Part shown: positions 44,459 through 54,309 of the stretch, piece after piece
How positions within the stretch are numbered: the first letter of the stretch is position 1
Layout: the number at the start of each line of letters is the position of its first letter
Source: Molossus alvarezi
Lineage: Eukaryota; Chordata; Mammalia; Chiroptera; Molossidae
Direction of reading: 5' to 3'
Assembly (NCBI GenBank): GCA_037176705.1
Contig: CM073887.1
Location: 84,268,348-84,332,347 of the forward strand
DNA: 64,000 nt
Translations under genes and position numbers: made by a program
Notes under the pieces: generated by a model
Databases searched by the model: none
The model's input: the letters and a program-made list of their open reading frames with translations, nothing else
Told to the model about the DNA's origin: nothing

Positions 44459-44526
44459 GAACCGCGGAGCCAGGAGGCGAGGACTAGACCCAGGAGCGCT
44501 GGCCACAGGCCGGGCCGTACAGCCAT
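44457..44526 (-). CDS. UNC5A: UNC5A coding exon 1 (signal peptide)
   Basis: UNC5A is a single-pass netrin receptor that mediates axon repulsion and can trigger apoptosis when unbound. This exon gives only its secretion signal. From ATG 44526 the minus strand reads MAVRPGLWPALLGLVLAS followed by WLRGS, then one base of the next codon before the donor GTGAGT. The ATG lies in a good Kozak context (GCGGCCATGG). Arg4 is followed by a hydrophobic core, as in a signal peptide. The human protein starts almost identically, differing at about two positions. The phase-1 exon end fits the Gly that follows in UNC5A. The rest of the receptor (two Ig domains, two thrombospondin type 1 repeats, transmembrane segment, ZU5, death domain) lies beyond the left edge. 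A UNC5 paralogue is unlikely because their signal peptides differ. Confidence 0.92.
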
Positions 44527-44578
44527 GGCCGCGAGCGGGCGGGCCGGGCGCGGGGCCCCGCGGGCGGGAGGATGGCTT

Positions 44579-44626
44579 TCAGCGCCTCAGCCCAGAGCCC
44601 CAACCCCGGGCGCCCTCAGGGCCCAT
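44579..44626 (-). other. Possible upstream ORF in UNC5A 5' UTR
   Basis: An ATG at 44626 opens a 15-codon frame (MGPEGARGWGSGLRR) that stops at 44579, 52 nt before the UNC5A start codon. It is transcribed only if the start site lies upstream of 44626. A further ATG at 44932 is in the same frame and would extend it to 117 codons. Confidence 0.4.
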
Positions 44627-45524
44627 GCCAGCGGACTGCGCTGCCTCCGGGCGGCCGGCTATGGGGCTCACACGGCGCGTGGCTCCCCTGGGCACAACAA
44701 GCGCAGCAATGCAGCCGGGGCGGAGCGCAGCTCCAGCCGCGCCGCGCACCGAGCCAGCCGCCGCGCGGAGCCCGCAGCCGGGGAGCGGGCCGGCGGGCGC
44801 CGCAAAACCCGGACTGGAGTATCGGAGCAGGGCGACGGCAGGGCGGGGCGGGGGAAGAAAGGAGGGGCTGGGTAGCCCCGAGCCGTGCGCTCGGGCCACC
44901 GCCAGTTGCGGGGATCCCTCCCGGCGGTGCATTCGGCTCCTCCGGGGAGGGATTGGGGCGGTGAGCGGAGAGGCCTCCCACCGCCCCTCAAGGTCTCCAG
45001 GGACCCGGCCAGAAGTCTGAAACCCGGAGTGGATTAGTTTTCGGATTCGGGCTCTCCTGGGCCCGCCGGCCTGCGCACAGGTGGCTCGGGAGGGGCCCAG
45101 GGCTGCAGCGACCACAGAGCAGCGCTAGCCTGCAGAGAGCGGCCCGGGGCAGGGGTTCCGGGGCAGGTTCCACTGCAGTCCTCTTCCTCCATCCCACCCC
45201 ACTCCCGCCTCCCAGCTTGCGCTCCGAGGCCATCAGCGCGCTGCGGTTCGCCACCAGCCAGCGGCTTGGGTAGGGGACTGCGGGAGAGCGCTCGGATTCC
45301 CGGCCAGCCCGCAGAGGTGCCCTGGCAGGCCAGACTCGGGGCCATCTGCAGTCCCAAGGACGTAGGCTGTTGGATCCCGCGTTACCAAGGTTTCCCTAAT
45401 CCCACGGCATCGTTCGCCTAAGGGAAACAATCCCAGGGTGCAGTATATCTGACTGGGTGGGCAGTGTTTGCACTCCGAGTGCGCACACCGCTGGAGACCT
45501 GGAACCAGCTGAGCTTTGGGAACC

Positions 45525-45625
45525 AGAGAGACCTGGAGTAGGGCCTAGGAGCTTCTGCCTGCTACCTCTTTGACCTTGGGCAAGTCACATCCTCTCCCGA
45601 AGCCTCCAGAAATGACCGCTGCTGA
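45525..45625 (+). repeat. MIR-like SINE fragment
   Basis: GCCTGCTACCTCTTTGACCT, TGGGCAAGTCACATCCTCTC and CCGAAGCCTCCAGAAATGA follow the plus-strand MIR core. Confidence 0.75.
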
Positions 45626-45832
45626 AGTCTCCTGTTCCCCACCCCCATTCCCTAATCGGGTTAAAGTAAACAGAGCGTTGCCTTGAAAGAGAAAGGAAAT
45701 GACAAACGCGTACCGTGCGCACTAAACGAGCGATCAGAAAAAGAGGGTCCTACACTGGGTCGGGAGGGGGATGAGAAGGGTGAGGGCAGGGTCCCAAACT
45801 AAAATGCCTACAGCGGACTGGCGATAAATGTA

Positions 45833-45878
45833 AGAATGGTCTTCGCTGCAGCTAGGCTATATAAGAATGGTCTTCGCT
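45833..45878 (+). repeat. Short direct repeat, 30-bp period
   Basis: AAGAATGGTCTTCGCT is present near 45833 and again near 45863, separated by GCAGCTAGGCTATAT. Confidence 0.9.
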
Positions 45879-45908
45879 TCCAGATATGTGAGATCTACTA
45901 TATTTCTT

Positions 45909-46165
45909 TTTTTTATTTTTTATTTTTTTATCCTCACCCGAGGACATTTTTCCATTTTTTATTCAGATAGAGCGGGAGGGAGAGGAAGAGAGAGAGAGAG
46001 AAACATTGACATGAAAGGGACACATCGAGTGACTGCCACCCGCAGGACCCAATCATGGCCTCGGGACAAACTGCAACCGAAGTACATGCCCTTAGCGGGA
46101 ACCGAACCCGAGTCTCTCTGGACCGCAGGCTGACACTCTAACCGCTGAGCCAAACTGACCAGGGC
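45909..46165 (-). mobile_element. Ves SINE
   Basis: Minus-strand copy ending CCGCTGAGCCAAACTGACCA on plus. Flanks are AGATCTACTATATTTCTT (45891) and AAGATCTATATTTCTT (46166), a target duplication in which one copy lost or gained CTA/TA. Confidence 0.95.
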
Positions 46166-46515
46166 AAGATCTATATTTCTTAAAACACCAGGCCCTCTCT
46201 CGGTCTGTCTTTTGTTTCCCACTAGTGATAGAAAAGGGTTATGAGAAATGTTTTTGCTTTCCTCTTAACTCTTTTATAACAAATATCAGCCAATGTCCAG
46301 ATACACATCTGCAGGCACAGGGCTTCAGTGCCCAAGAAGGAACACCAGCACTGGGGACTGGGCCCATCTAAAAGGACAGCTGGTTCTTCTGCTCCAGGTG
46401 TCAGTTGGGAGTGTGTGGAATATGGCCCAGTACTGGCCACATCTTCCCATTTTTTCATAGATTTCAATAAAAGCCATTGTATATAAAATCTTCTGATCTA
46501 AAATCTTTAACTGAA

Positions 46516-46772
46516 AAAAAAATTTTTTTTAATCCTCACCAGAGGATATTTTCCCATTGATTTTTAGATGGAGTGGGAGGGGCAAAGAGGGAAGGAGAGA
46601 GAGAGAAAGATATCAATGTGAGAGAGACACATCGATTGGTTGCCTCCTGCACAACCCCAACGGGGTCAGGGATCAAATCTGTAACTGAGGTACATGCCCT
46701 TGACCAGCTATTGAACCTGAGACTCTTCAGTTCGAAGGCCGATGCTCTAACCACTGAGCAACCGGCTAGGGC
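46516..46772 (-). mobile_element. Older Ves-type SINE
   Basis: CCTCACCAGAGGATATTTTC, GTGAGAGAGACACATCGATT, CAGGGATCAAATCTGTAACT and CACTGAGCAACCGGCTAGGG mark a diverged minus-strand copy with A/T-rich flanks. Confidence 0.93.
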
Positions 46773-46909
46773 AGAAAAATAAAAATATTTAAACTTTCTG
46801 TGAGCCTAGATGAAAATGTCCATAAATATGCACCAGCTTCTGGTTTTTTAACTCTGCTTTGGGGGTCGTTTGTATGTACTCTGTCAGGAGGGCCTGATAT
46901 AGCCAACTG

Positions 46910-46911
<2 letters not shown>

Positions 46912-46949
<38 letters not shown>
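46912..46949. repeat. (GT)n microsatellite
   Basis: About nineteen uninterrupted GT units. Confidence 0.97.
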
Positions 46950-46951
<2 letters not shown>

Positions 46952-47159
46952 GGGGGAAGCAGTGTGTGCCCAGACCCCTGCTTCCAGGGAAGAGGTGGGT
47001 AGGTGAGGTGAAACAGTAGCAGAATCTGCATTGGGGGCTCTTAGGATGGGAGAAATGATTAGGAACTGGGTTTTGGGCACTGGCAGGAAGTGGTTGAGGA
47101 TGAAGGACTAGGACTGAGGGCTAAAATGTGAGATGATATCATAATGGTGTGTGCTAGAC

Positions 47160-47340
47160 TCTACTATGTCCTTTCCTACATTTATGATTTGGTTTGTTTC
47201 TCAAATACATTTCTGTTAAATGAACATAATATCCCCACTATACAGATGAGGTAACTTGGGTTTGAGGGAAGGGAAGTGCTTTATGCCTAAGGCAAACTTT
47301 ATTCAATGATTGCAGGGCCAGCTAAGGTGGATCTCTGGGA
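47160..47340 (-). repeat. MIR SINE
   Basis: ATCCCCACTATACAGATGAG, GTAACTTGGGTTTGAGGGAA and TATGCCTAAGGCAAACTTTA resemble a minus-strand MIR core. Confidence 0.65.
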
Positions 47341-47489
47341 GGTTTTATTTCATTGTCCACTCTCCTTACATTTCCTCCTGCTGCAATTTCTGCTCTGGGA
47401 TTAAAATTTTGGAATAAGTTTTAGGGTACAGGAAAGAAAATGGTCTCCTCTGTTCAGTTTGGTTGATCTGTTCATTATTTGGTTCTCTC

Positions 47490-47840
47490 TCTTTAGCTGT
47501 GGAGCAGTCAGGATAGGCTAGGTTATGTTGTGATAACAAAAAGTCCTCAAATATCAGTGGCTTAAATCAAAAATGGTTTATTTCTCATTTGTCCCTCATG
47601 GGTCTGAGCTCCAGATTGTCCTCACTTGCCCACCTAAGCTGACAAAGCAGAGTCTCTCTGGAATACTGTTGGTAAGTGAGGAAGAGGACACTAGAGCTCT
47701 GGAAGTACACCCACCAACAATCAATGGCTCAGCCCAGAAATGACACATGTCACTTCTAATCACAATTCATTGGTGAGAACTGGCCCCCCAGCCCCATCCT
47801 AAGAGGGCCAGAAAGTGCAATCCTGCCATGTGCCTGAAAG
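47490..47840 (+). repeat. Ancient interspersed repeat, family not assigned
   Basis: GCTAGGTTATGTTGTGATAA, CAAATATCAGTGGCTTAAAT, ATGGTTTATTTCTCATTTGT, CAGAAATGACACATGTCACT and CCAGAAAGTGCAATCCTGCC occur in the order of a widely dispersed old mammalian repeat I cannot name with certainty. Confidence 0.55.
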
Positions 47841-47879
47841 GCAGCAGCTGAAATACATGGGGAGTGGTGTTTATTATGA

Positions 47880-48090
47880 CCAGTCTTCAAGTCCAGCATG
47901 ACCTGCCCCCTGCCTACCTCTGTCCTGGCCACGTGGCCTCCCTTGTGTTTCTCCAGCATCCAAGCTCATCCTACCTTTGGGTTTCCCATTTGCTTTGCTT
48001 TCTGAAACACTCTGTCCCCAGATCATCACATGTGGGTTCCTTTTAGTCATGCAGATCTCAGCTCAGCTGCCCCCTTCAAGGGAGTGTCAG
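47880..48090 (+). repeat. L2 LINE 3' region
   Basis: CATTTGCTTTGCTTTCTGAA, ACACTCTGTCCCCAGATCAT and GATCTCAGCTCAGCTGCCCC follow L2. Confidence 0.65.
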
Positions 48091-48094
48091 GAAA

Positions 48095-48760
48095 GGGGCA
48101 GGGTGTCCTTGCAGAGATGAAGGAGTACACACATTTCACCTGAATTCTGCTTACATATCAGGAGGGCTGTCAAGAAGGACTTGTCTCAGACCTGAGGGTA
48201 GTTGGCCAAATGGAAGGCGGGCTCTCAACATCTCCCAACTCCTTTGCCCTCGAGTCCCAGACTCAAAGGGAGGGAGGGGCCAAATCCCATCTAGGTGGTA
48301 CCTGCCAACAAGTGTCTGTAAGTCACCTTGAAATGTCCCAATGACAGGTCATAGATTTCACCTCCAACCATTCTTCTCTCTAGGGAACAAGAATCTGCCC
48401 CTCATTGGGTTCACTTTCTGGGGCCACATCAAGTGTGTCTGCTCCCTCTTTTTCTTCTGTTATTTCAGACCTTTTCTTCTTTTACCTCAGAACACAGAGC
48501 CTGGGTTTATCCTGAATATTTTCCCTTTGGGCTGTACAGCTCTTCTTCTGTCACTGGCATGGCAGCTGGGCTCTGGGACCCTGTCCTGGCTACCCTGGCC
48601 CCACTGCAGGTGCTCTCCAGCAAGGCTGCTCCTCTGAAGGTGCCTCTTGAAGGGAGTTGGCACATCTCCTGCCCACGTGGCCTGATGCACAAGATGTGTC
48701 CCAATCAGTTCTTGGCCAGGACATCACACTGTTAATGCCCACTGGACTGGGGGCTCTCAG
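48095..48760. other. Unassigned upstream sequence
   Basis: No feature recognised. The two overlapping open frames of about 100 codons (48341-48735) do not resemble known proteins. Confidence 0.4.
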
Positions 48761-48764
48761 ACCC

Positions 48765-48965
48765 TGTGGTGAGGCCGCGACTGACTTGGAGATGTGCCAG
48801 AAGTGGCTGTGATGCTAGTTGATATGCAGATATCCAGGCCATGCCTTATCCCAATACTATGTCTGGGAGGCATCTAGCAATTTGTACTTTTACCAAGTCC
48901 CCCACCCCAGCTATTTCTACTGGTGCCGGTGATCTGAAGACTGCACTTCGAGGCACACTGCCCTA
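48765..48965 (+). repeat. MER5A-like hAT MITE
   Basis: GGGGCTCTCAGACCCTGTGG at the left, GATATGCAGATATCCAGGCC, CTGGGAGGCATCTAGCAATT and a right end GACTGCACTTCGAGGCACAC fit MER5-type Charlie elements. Confidence 0.65.
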
Positions 48966-49089
48966 GATCTGTGCCATAGATGCTGCCAACAACTGGGTGC
49001 TCCCTATCTACCACTGAGTTGCTGGCTTTTAAAATTTAAATGCAGAGACTTCATTTCATCACAACTCTTTTCCATTGTGTTACAACTAA

Positions 49090-49545
49090 TCCCTCTTTTC
49101 CAAATGCAGCTCTTTCAAACTGTGGAGGCTGTCAGGCAGAGTATTTATTATATTCTTCAGCTTCCTGTCATTCTCAGATGAAATGAGGAAACCATACATA
49201 CTTTCAACCAAGTCCTTACTAAACAGGTGGCTGAGGGTAAGACCAAGGACAGAGCTTAGTGGGCCACACTCCAGACTACGTTGCAAATTGCACTAGGGCA
49301 GTAAGTCAGTTTCTCTTTTTGTCCACTTAGGAAACCTCTAACCACACCATTGTTCAACTCACTTTTCACTGCTGTACCCATCAAATAAATGGAAATACCC
49401 TGCAGAGCCCAGACTCAGGAGCATACAGCATTGCCCTGATCCACCAGGCCAATAACCCAATCAAACAGAGTTAGTTCAGCAAGCAGGACTTTCTCTTGGC
49501 AACCCCACATTGGCTCCTGATGGTCCTTGCCCCAGGCCTAGCGTT
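49090..49545 (-). repeat. L3/CR1-type LINE fossil
   Basis: TTCAGCTTCCTGTCATTCTC, CCAAGTCCTTACTAAACAGG, GACAGAGCTTAGTGGGCCAC, CATTGCCCTGATCCACCAGG, CCAATAACCCAATCAAACAG and CACATTGGCTCCTGATGGTC keep the order of an antisense CR1/L3 reverse-transcriptase segment. Confidence 0.65.
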
Positions 49546-49559
49546 CACACCTTTCCACT

Positions 49560-50115
49560 ACTCAGCATCCAGTTTCTGTCCTCTGGAAGCAACATCTTCA
49601 CGTCTTTCCTTTGAGAGACAACCCTCCTCACTGTCAGTGCATGAGATTAATGTAGTATTATCCCACCTTAGTTCCAGAGGATGGCACGTGCTTCAGGCCT
49701 GGCCACTCAGCGTTCACTATCCCCTGATCCACAAGGGTTCTTTCAGGGATGCACATATGACCCAAGCCAAGCCACTGAGGCTCATTTCTAGGACTTTTGT
49801 TAGAACTAAGGAGATAAATAATTTTTTTCTTGCTGAACTTGGTGCAGGGAAGAGGAGATTTTGGAGCTGCCATGATGTGAAGAGCACATGCCTGAGACTG
49901 AAGCTTGGGTAGAGAAGAACAGAGCCTAGAAAAGAAAAAGAGAGATGCTGAACACTGGTTCATTATTCAAGACTCCTGGATCCAGCTGCTCCTGAAACTG
50001 TCAGATATGTCCCTGCTATTCCAGTTACACAAGTCAATATATTTCTTTTTTGTTGTTTAAGCCCATTTTAGTTTCTTTTGTTTGCATTTGAAACCATAAT
50101 ACAGAACTATCCTTT
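49560..50115 (+). repeat. Ancient LTR-like repeat
   Basis: Same family as 13735 and 35590: CCAAGCCAAGCCACTGAGGC, GACTCCTGGATCCAGCTGCT, TTCCAGTTACACAAGTCAAT and TTAAGCCCATTTTAGTTTCT, ending GAAACCATAATACAGAACTA. Confidence 0.5.
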
Positions 50116-50119
50116 CTAG

Positions 50120-50410
50120 ATGCCTGTTCTAGAGCCTTTCCCAGGATAAGGCAGACATTTATTAGTGCATATTGTTTTCAAGGCTCAATGTTACCCAATG
50201 GAGGAAGCTGCAGTCTGTGGGAGAAGATATAGATGTCCTCCAAGTGGTAAATTAGAGTGGAATGACAGCCGGGTCATCAGGCAAGTGAAGAATGTGTAGG
50301 GGTTAAGAGGGAAAAGAGAACTGGAAAAAAAATCCTTTCAGAAGACCCCTAGCAACTGGACTAGTCCCTTTTTCATAAAGAACTCCAACACCCAACCCCC
50401 GTATCCCGAA
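50120..50410. other. Unassigned upstream sequence
   Basis: Nothing recognised. Confidence 0.4.
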
Positions 50411-50411
50411 T

Positions 50412-50453
<42 letters not shown>
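50412..50453. repeat. (CA)n microsatellite
   Basis: About twenty uninterrupted CA units. Confidence 0.97.
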
Positions 50454-50454
<1 letters not shown>

Positions 50455-50714
50455 CATGCCAACGCCCACTAAGTCTCTGCTCCTAACATAAATGCACTTT
50501 CCACACTCAACTTACACATGTGTATGCCTGCAACTGAACACAATAAATTAAAAATGCATGTTTCCTGTATATATTTACATACATGTAAAAATACTCCCAC
50601 ATATCCCCACTTCTTTCCTGCACACACTGTTCACGTTGGTGCCTGGACCTCTCTGGTGCCTTAGCACAGCGGCTGAGATCCCATTTTGTAGCCTTCAGGA
50701 CCAAGGACAATGCC

Positions 50715-50920
50715 TAGCATTTCATGAGCTCTCGCGGAGTGCCCAGCACAGGACTAAGTTCCTTACCTGGCTTATCTCTTTCAAGTCTCAGGAACCCTTA
50801 TGAAATAGATGCTATTATTGTCCCCATTGTACTGATATAAAACTGAGGCACAGAGAAAGGATGTAATTTACCTAAAGCCACTCAGCTGGTCAGGGATAGA
50901 ACAAGGATTTAGATCTCGAT
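50715..50920 (-). repeat. MIR SINE
   Basis: GGAGTGCCCAGCACAGGACT, CAGGAACCCTTATGAAATAG, ATTGTCCCCATTGTACTGAT, AAAACTGAGGCACAGAGAAA and ACTCAGCTGGTCAGGGATAG give a full minus-strand MIR. Confidence 0.9.
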
Positions 50921-51012
50921 GCTTCTTTAGAAATGTTTGCTGAGTGATTGCAAGAATATTCAGCCTAACAAATGGTGTTATATCATGCTCCTATGATATA
51001 TGTGCTGTCATA

Positions 51013-51070
51013 CACACACACTCAGAAACACACACACACACATGCACATGCACGCGCGCACGCTCACACC
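51013..51070. repeat. CA-rich degenerate microsatellite
   Basis: ACACACACACTCAGAAACAC and a CACGCGCGCACG segment. Confidence 0.85.
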
Positions 51071-51299
51071 CAGAGACAACCTTTCTAGCTCCATGAGCTC
51101 TGTGGTACCTCTGATTTTCAGGTTTCCCTGGCTACGCAGCCCCCATTTCTAGTGGGCACTCTCAGGCAGGTTTGGAGGTGTTTCCTGCTGAGGGGCCTTG
51201 TGAAAAGGGGGGCAGAAAATTATCAGGAAGGGGCAGGAGTTGCTGAGGAGGAGGAGGACGGGTTTGGACCAAATGGAAATCTGGCACTGTGCCCTCTGC

Positions 51300-51405
51300 A
51301 GATGACCTTATGAGCATTTTTGCAGAGTTAATTTAATTAGCATCTCTGGGAAATGAACAATTAGCAAGATGCTCTGATGCCTTTAAAAGATTAGGAGAGG
51401 GAGAA
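51300..51405. promoter_or_regulatory. AT-rich island, possible enhancer
   Basis: GAGTTAATTTAATTAGCATC, GAACAATTAGCAAGATGC and CTTTAAAAGATTAGG lie upstream of the UNC5A promoter in repeat-free DNA. Pattern call only. Confidence 0.35.
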
Positions 51406-51657
51406 GGATGCCTTCCTAGCTTCCCCACCAGACCCCAGTGTCCCCCTCTCTCTGCTCTTTCTCCAAGTTCCCTCCATCTCCATCTCTCATCCACTCTCAT
51501 CTTACCTTCCCCTCTCCTGCCATCATGCCCTGACTCACTTCTACCCCCAGCCCATCTCACTTTTCAGCCACAATGATAGCACCTCCCCACCTCTTCCAGG
51601 CTTCCATCTGCCCCATGGTGACTCCTTGCTGGACCACTGCCCACAGCAAGTCAATTG

Positions 51658-51723
51658 GTCCCCTGTGTTCTGATCCAGTCCCCTGTGTTCTGATCTGGTC
51701 CCCTGTATACTGGTCCAGTCCTC
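51658..51723. repeat. 20-bp tandem repeat, about 3.3 copies
   Basis: Unit GTCCCCTGTGTTCTGATCCA at 51658, 51678 and 51698 (third copy diverged), with a partial copy after 51718. Confidence 0.92.
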
Positions 51724-51724
51724 C

Positions 51725-52305
51725 AAAGAGGCAGAGCCTTTCTTTGGCACCCACAAAGGACAAGTCCAGGTAGGGGGTCTCTGTTTTTTACTGATTTTAC
51801 CAGTTCCTTGGCAACTCCCAGACCAGGTTCCAACCCCTGACAGGTTGGAGCTCCAGTTCCAATCCCAGGGCTGGTCTGGTGGACAACATAAATGACTTTT
51901 TCTCCCAGTGCCTGGCACATTGAATACCCCGGAAAGCGGGGAGGTTGGGGATTCCAGAAGGGAGGCCCAGGTCAGCAGAGAGGGGCATCTGTGGCTCTAT
52001 GAAACAGATGGAAATGGGGTATAGGCACCTTGGGTCAGTGTTATAGACTCCAGCCACATGGTCCTGGTCTTGGGAACACACTCTTTCCCATGTTTTCTCT
52101 AGCTCCTGGTCAGCGGGATAAGTTCTGGTCCAGCCACCAAATCTTTGGGGAGTCCTAGGGCAGCTCTGATACAAGGAGTCTTTCATGGCCAGGGCCCCAG
52201 TCTTTGTGGATTGATTCCAAGTTCTCTAGGACTGGGAGGGGATTCCAGACAGACCCTATCCCCTCAGACTAGGTGGTCCCTGATTATTCTAAACTCCCTT
52301 CTGCC
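51725..52305. other. Unassigned upstream sequence
   Basis: Overlapping open frames on the minus strand (51541-52186) have no recognisable protein features. No repeat named. Confidence 0.4.
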
Positions 52306-52309
52306 CCAG

Positions 52310-52490
52310 AGTCCTCCCTCAGCCAGAGTATCAGAATCCCCTGAGAGCATGCTAAAAGCCAGGTTTCTGGACTCCTTCCCAGGCCTGCTACAAGATCTCC
52401 AAGTGAAGCTCCAGAATCTGCATTTTCATAGAGTTTCACCTAGGACCCCAAGACTGGGAATCACAGCACATAATGTCAGGATCACAGGCC
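52310..52490 (+). repeat. MER5-like hAT MITE
   Basis: GAGTATCAGAATCCCCTGAG, GCATGCTAAAAGCCAGGTTT, CTCCAAGTGAAGCTCCAGAA and CTGCATTTTCATAGAG match the MER5 arrangement, forward. Confidence 0.75.
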
Positions 52491-52514
52491 CTTGAAACCA
52501 GAAACTCTTGCTCT

Positions 52515-52775
52515 ACATCATGAATTCTCAACAGAGGCAATATTGCCTCCATGGGGGCATAAATTGGTTCTTTGGGGGTGGAAGTGGGTGGAAAAGTCTT
52601 ACTTTCTTTATATAAAGCACAGATCTATACACAGTACATAAACAGACATACAGTGTATCTGTGGCATTACAATTTCAGAGAGGGGGTGATTAAGAAAAAA
52701 AATGTCTACTAGGCTCCTTATGGGGGTGAGAGTGAAAAATAGGTTGAAAAACAATAGGTTGAGAACGGTCCTAAG
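52515..52775 (+). repeat. hAT-type MITE with terminal inverted ends
   Basis: The left end ATGAATTCTCAACAGAGGCA and right end AATAGGTTGAGAACGGTCC contain the inverted words TTCTCAAC and GTTGAGAA typical of Charlie-type ends. The interior is not recognised as a specific family. Confidence 0.55.
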
Positions 52776-52794
52776 AAGCATGAGCATAACATGC

Positions 52795-52935
52795 ACCCTA
52801 CACTCCATACCAAGACACACACATGCACACATAGATGCACATGCGCTGGTACACCCTACATACAAATGCATGGAAAGGCTTCTCCCTCACGTATATGCAG
52901 ATACACACGCTCCCATCCTCACCCTCCCACGCAGA
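52795..52935. repeat. CA-rich degenerate repeat
   Basis: ACACACACATGCACACATAG and CGTATATGCAGATACACACG and similar words. Confidence 0.6.
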
Positions 52936-53329
52936 CATCAGGAGGCTCCAGTAACACTGCATTAGTGAAGAGGAGAGTAGGTGAGGATTTTAATAAGCTT
53001 TCAAATTAATAAATACAGGACTTTATCAGGGCCTTCTCATTTCTTGAGAACAGGAGCCAAGCAGTCATCTTCATGCATGTAGGAATGTTTCTGAGATGCT
53101 GCATGCTCTGTTTATGGCTGTGAAGGAGAATGTGTGTGCCCATGTGTGGTGTGCACATGTCTGTCAAATGTATGCTGAATGTGGGGTGGGCGACTGGTCA
53201 GGAAAGAATGTGTATGTTTGCACGCGCACATGGGGGGTGACTCGGGTTCTTAGCCAAATCCTCCCTGTTCATCACTGCTGGCGTTTACCAACACATCATG
53301 CATGCTCCATAGATATGTGCTGGCTAGCT

Positions 53330-53500
53330 GGCTGGATATCATTTACAGGGAATCTTGATCTCTGTTCTCTTAATTAAACCTCATAATTTGTTCTATATCC
53401 TAAGTATTACCATGCTCATTTTCCAGATGAGAAAACTGAGGCTCGGGGCATTTAAGGAAGCACCTGCACCATCACCATCCAGCAAGTGATAGTTGAACAA
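53330..53500 (-). repeat. MIR SINE
   Basis: TTAATTAAACCTCATAATTT, GCTCATTTTCCAGATGAGAA and AACTGAGGCTCGGGGCATTT form a minus-strand MIR core. Confidence 0.85.
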
Positions 53501-53504
53501 AGTC

Positions 53505-53825
53505 TTCTAGTCAGTTCCAGGCTTTGTCTGGGGCACATTGCTACCTGACAAGCACTTGGGAGACCCAAGTAGGGTGGCCCAGGATGAGTTTCCTGTGGCC
53601 TCCTTGTGAAGGGTCACGTGCAGTAGGGCTGCTAAAGAGGCAGCCTTGTTGGAATCCAGAACCTATAACAAGATCCTCCTAAGAGGTTTCTGACAGCCCC
53701 CGCACACTTTTCCTCAGCTCCACCCCTGGCCCTCAAGGCCCACTACCCTGGGGCCAGCTGAAGGTTGTGAACAGCAGATGGGTGATGCTCAGCCAGCCTG
53801 GCAATTCTGACTCAGTCCCTCAGGG
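53505..53825. other. Unassigned upstream sequence
   Basis: Nothing recognised. Confidence 0.4.
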
Positions 53826-53827
53826 GT

Positions 53828-53915
53828 TAGTACATGCTGTGTGCCAAGGTTAATTAAACTGGTAATTAGAGGGACAAATGCTTAATCTAGCTGGTTAAAA
53901 AAAATAATTCCCCTT
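53828..53915. promoter_or_regulatory. AT-rich island, possible enhancer
   Basis: AAGGTTAATTAAACTGGTAA, TTAGAGGGACAAATGCTTAA and AAAAATAATTCC in a repeat-free block. Pattern call only. Confidence 0.35.
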
Positions 53916-54309
53916 CCACAAGCACCTGGGCGCTGTCACTGGGCTGGGAGGAAGCAGAACTGCTGTGACCCTGGCGCTGTGGCATCCGGGGGACAGAATG
54001 CTCCCTCCTCCTGTGGCCTGGCTCCTCACTCTTCCTGCTCCCTTCACCCCGAACCCAGCTCCTGGCTCTGCCTCAGGCACCTCAGGAGGGAGCTGCAAGG
54101 AGGGTTGGGTCTGGGAAGGCAGCCAGAGGTGCCTGTCCCAGGGAATCTCAGGGTTTGTCTGCAGTAAGGCCCAACCTGAGCTGGAGGGAGGACTTCTCTG
54201 CCAGCAGGGACCCTCTCGGGCCCTTTCATGACCCTTCATGCCACTTCCTTCAAGGGTTAGTTCTGACCCTCACACTCTAAATTACATCCTTGGTGACTAT
54301 CTTTTAAAA

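Larger units (their letters stand above)
44160..45310 (-). promoter_or_regulatory. UNC5A: UNC5A promoter CpG island
   Basis: A CpG-dense block spans the first coding exon. Upstream of the start codon on the minus strand it contains GC-rich 5' UTR-like sequence and a tandem GC box (GGGCGGGGCGGGGG at 44841-44854 on plus). No TATA box stands out, as expected for a CpG-island promoter. The transcription start site cannot be fixed from sequence but should lie between 44527 and about 45000. Both strands show long open frames here because stop codons are rare in GC-rich DNA. Confidence 0.85.

Noticed and set aside
44145..45020. 291-codon plus-strand open frame over the UNC5A promoter
   Set aside because: Antisense to exon 1 in a CpG island where stop codons are rare; Arg/Pro/Gly/Ala-rich, no family resemblance.
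44579..45115. 178-codon minus-strand frame
   Set aside because: It spans promoter and probable 5' UTR. Only its downstream end is kept, as a possible uORF.
46912..46949. Candidate CRISPR or clustered repeats at the microsatellites
   Set aside because: Plain dinucleotide runs; no spacers. The genome is mammalian.
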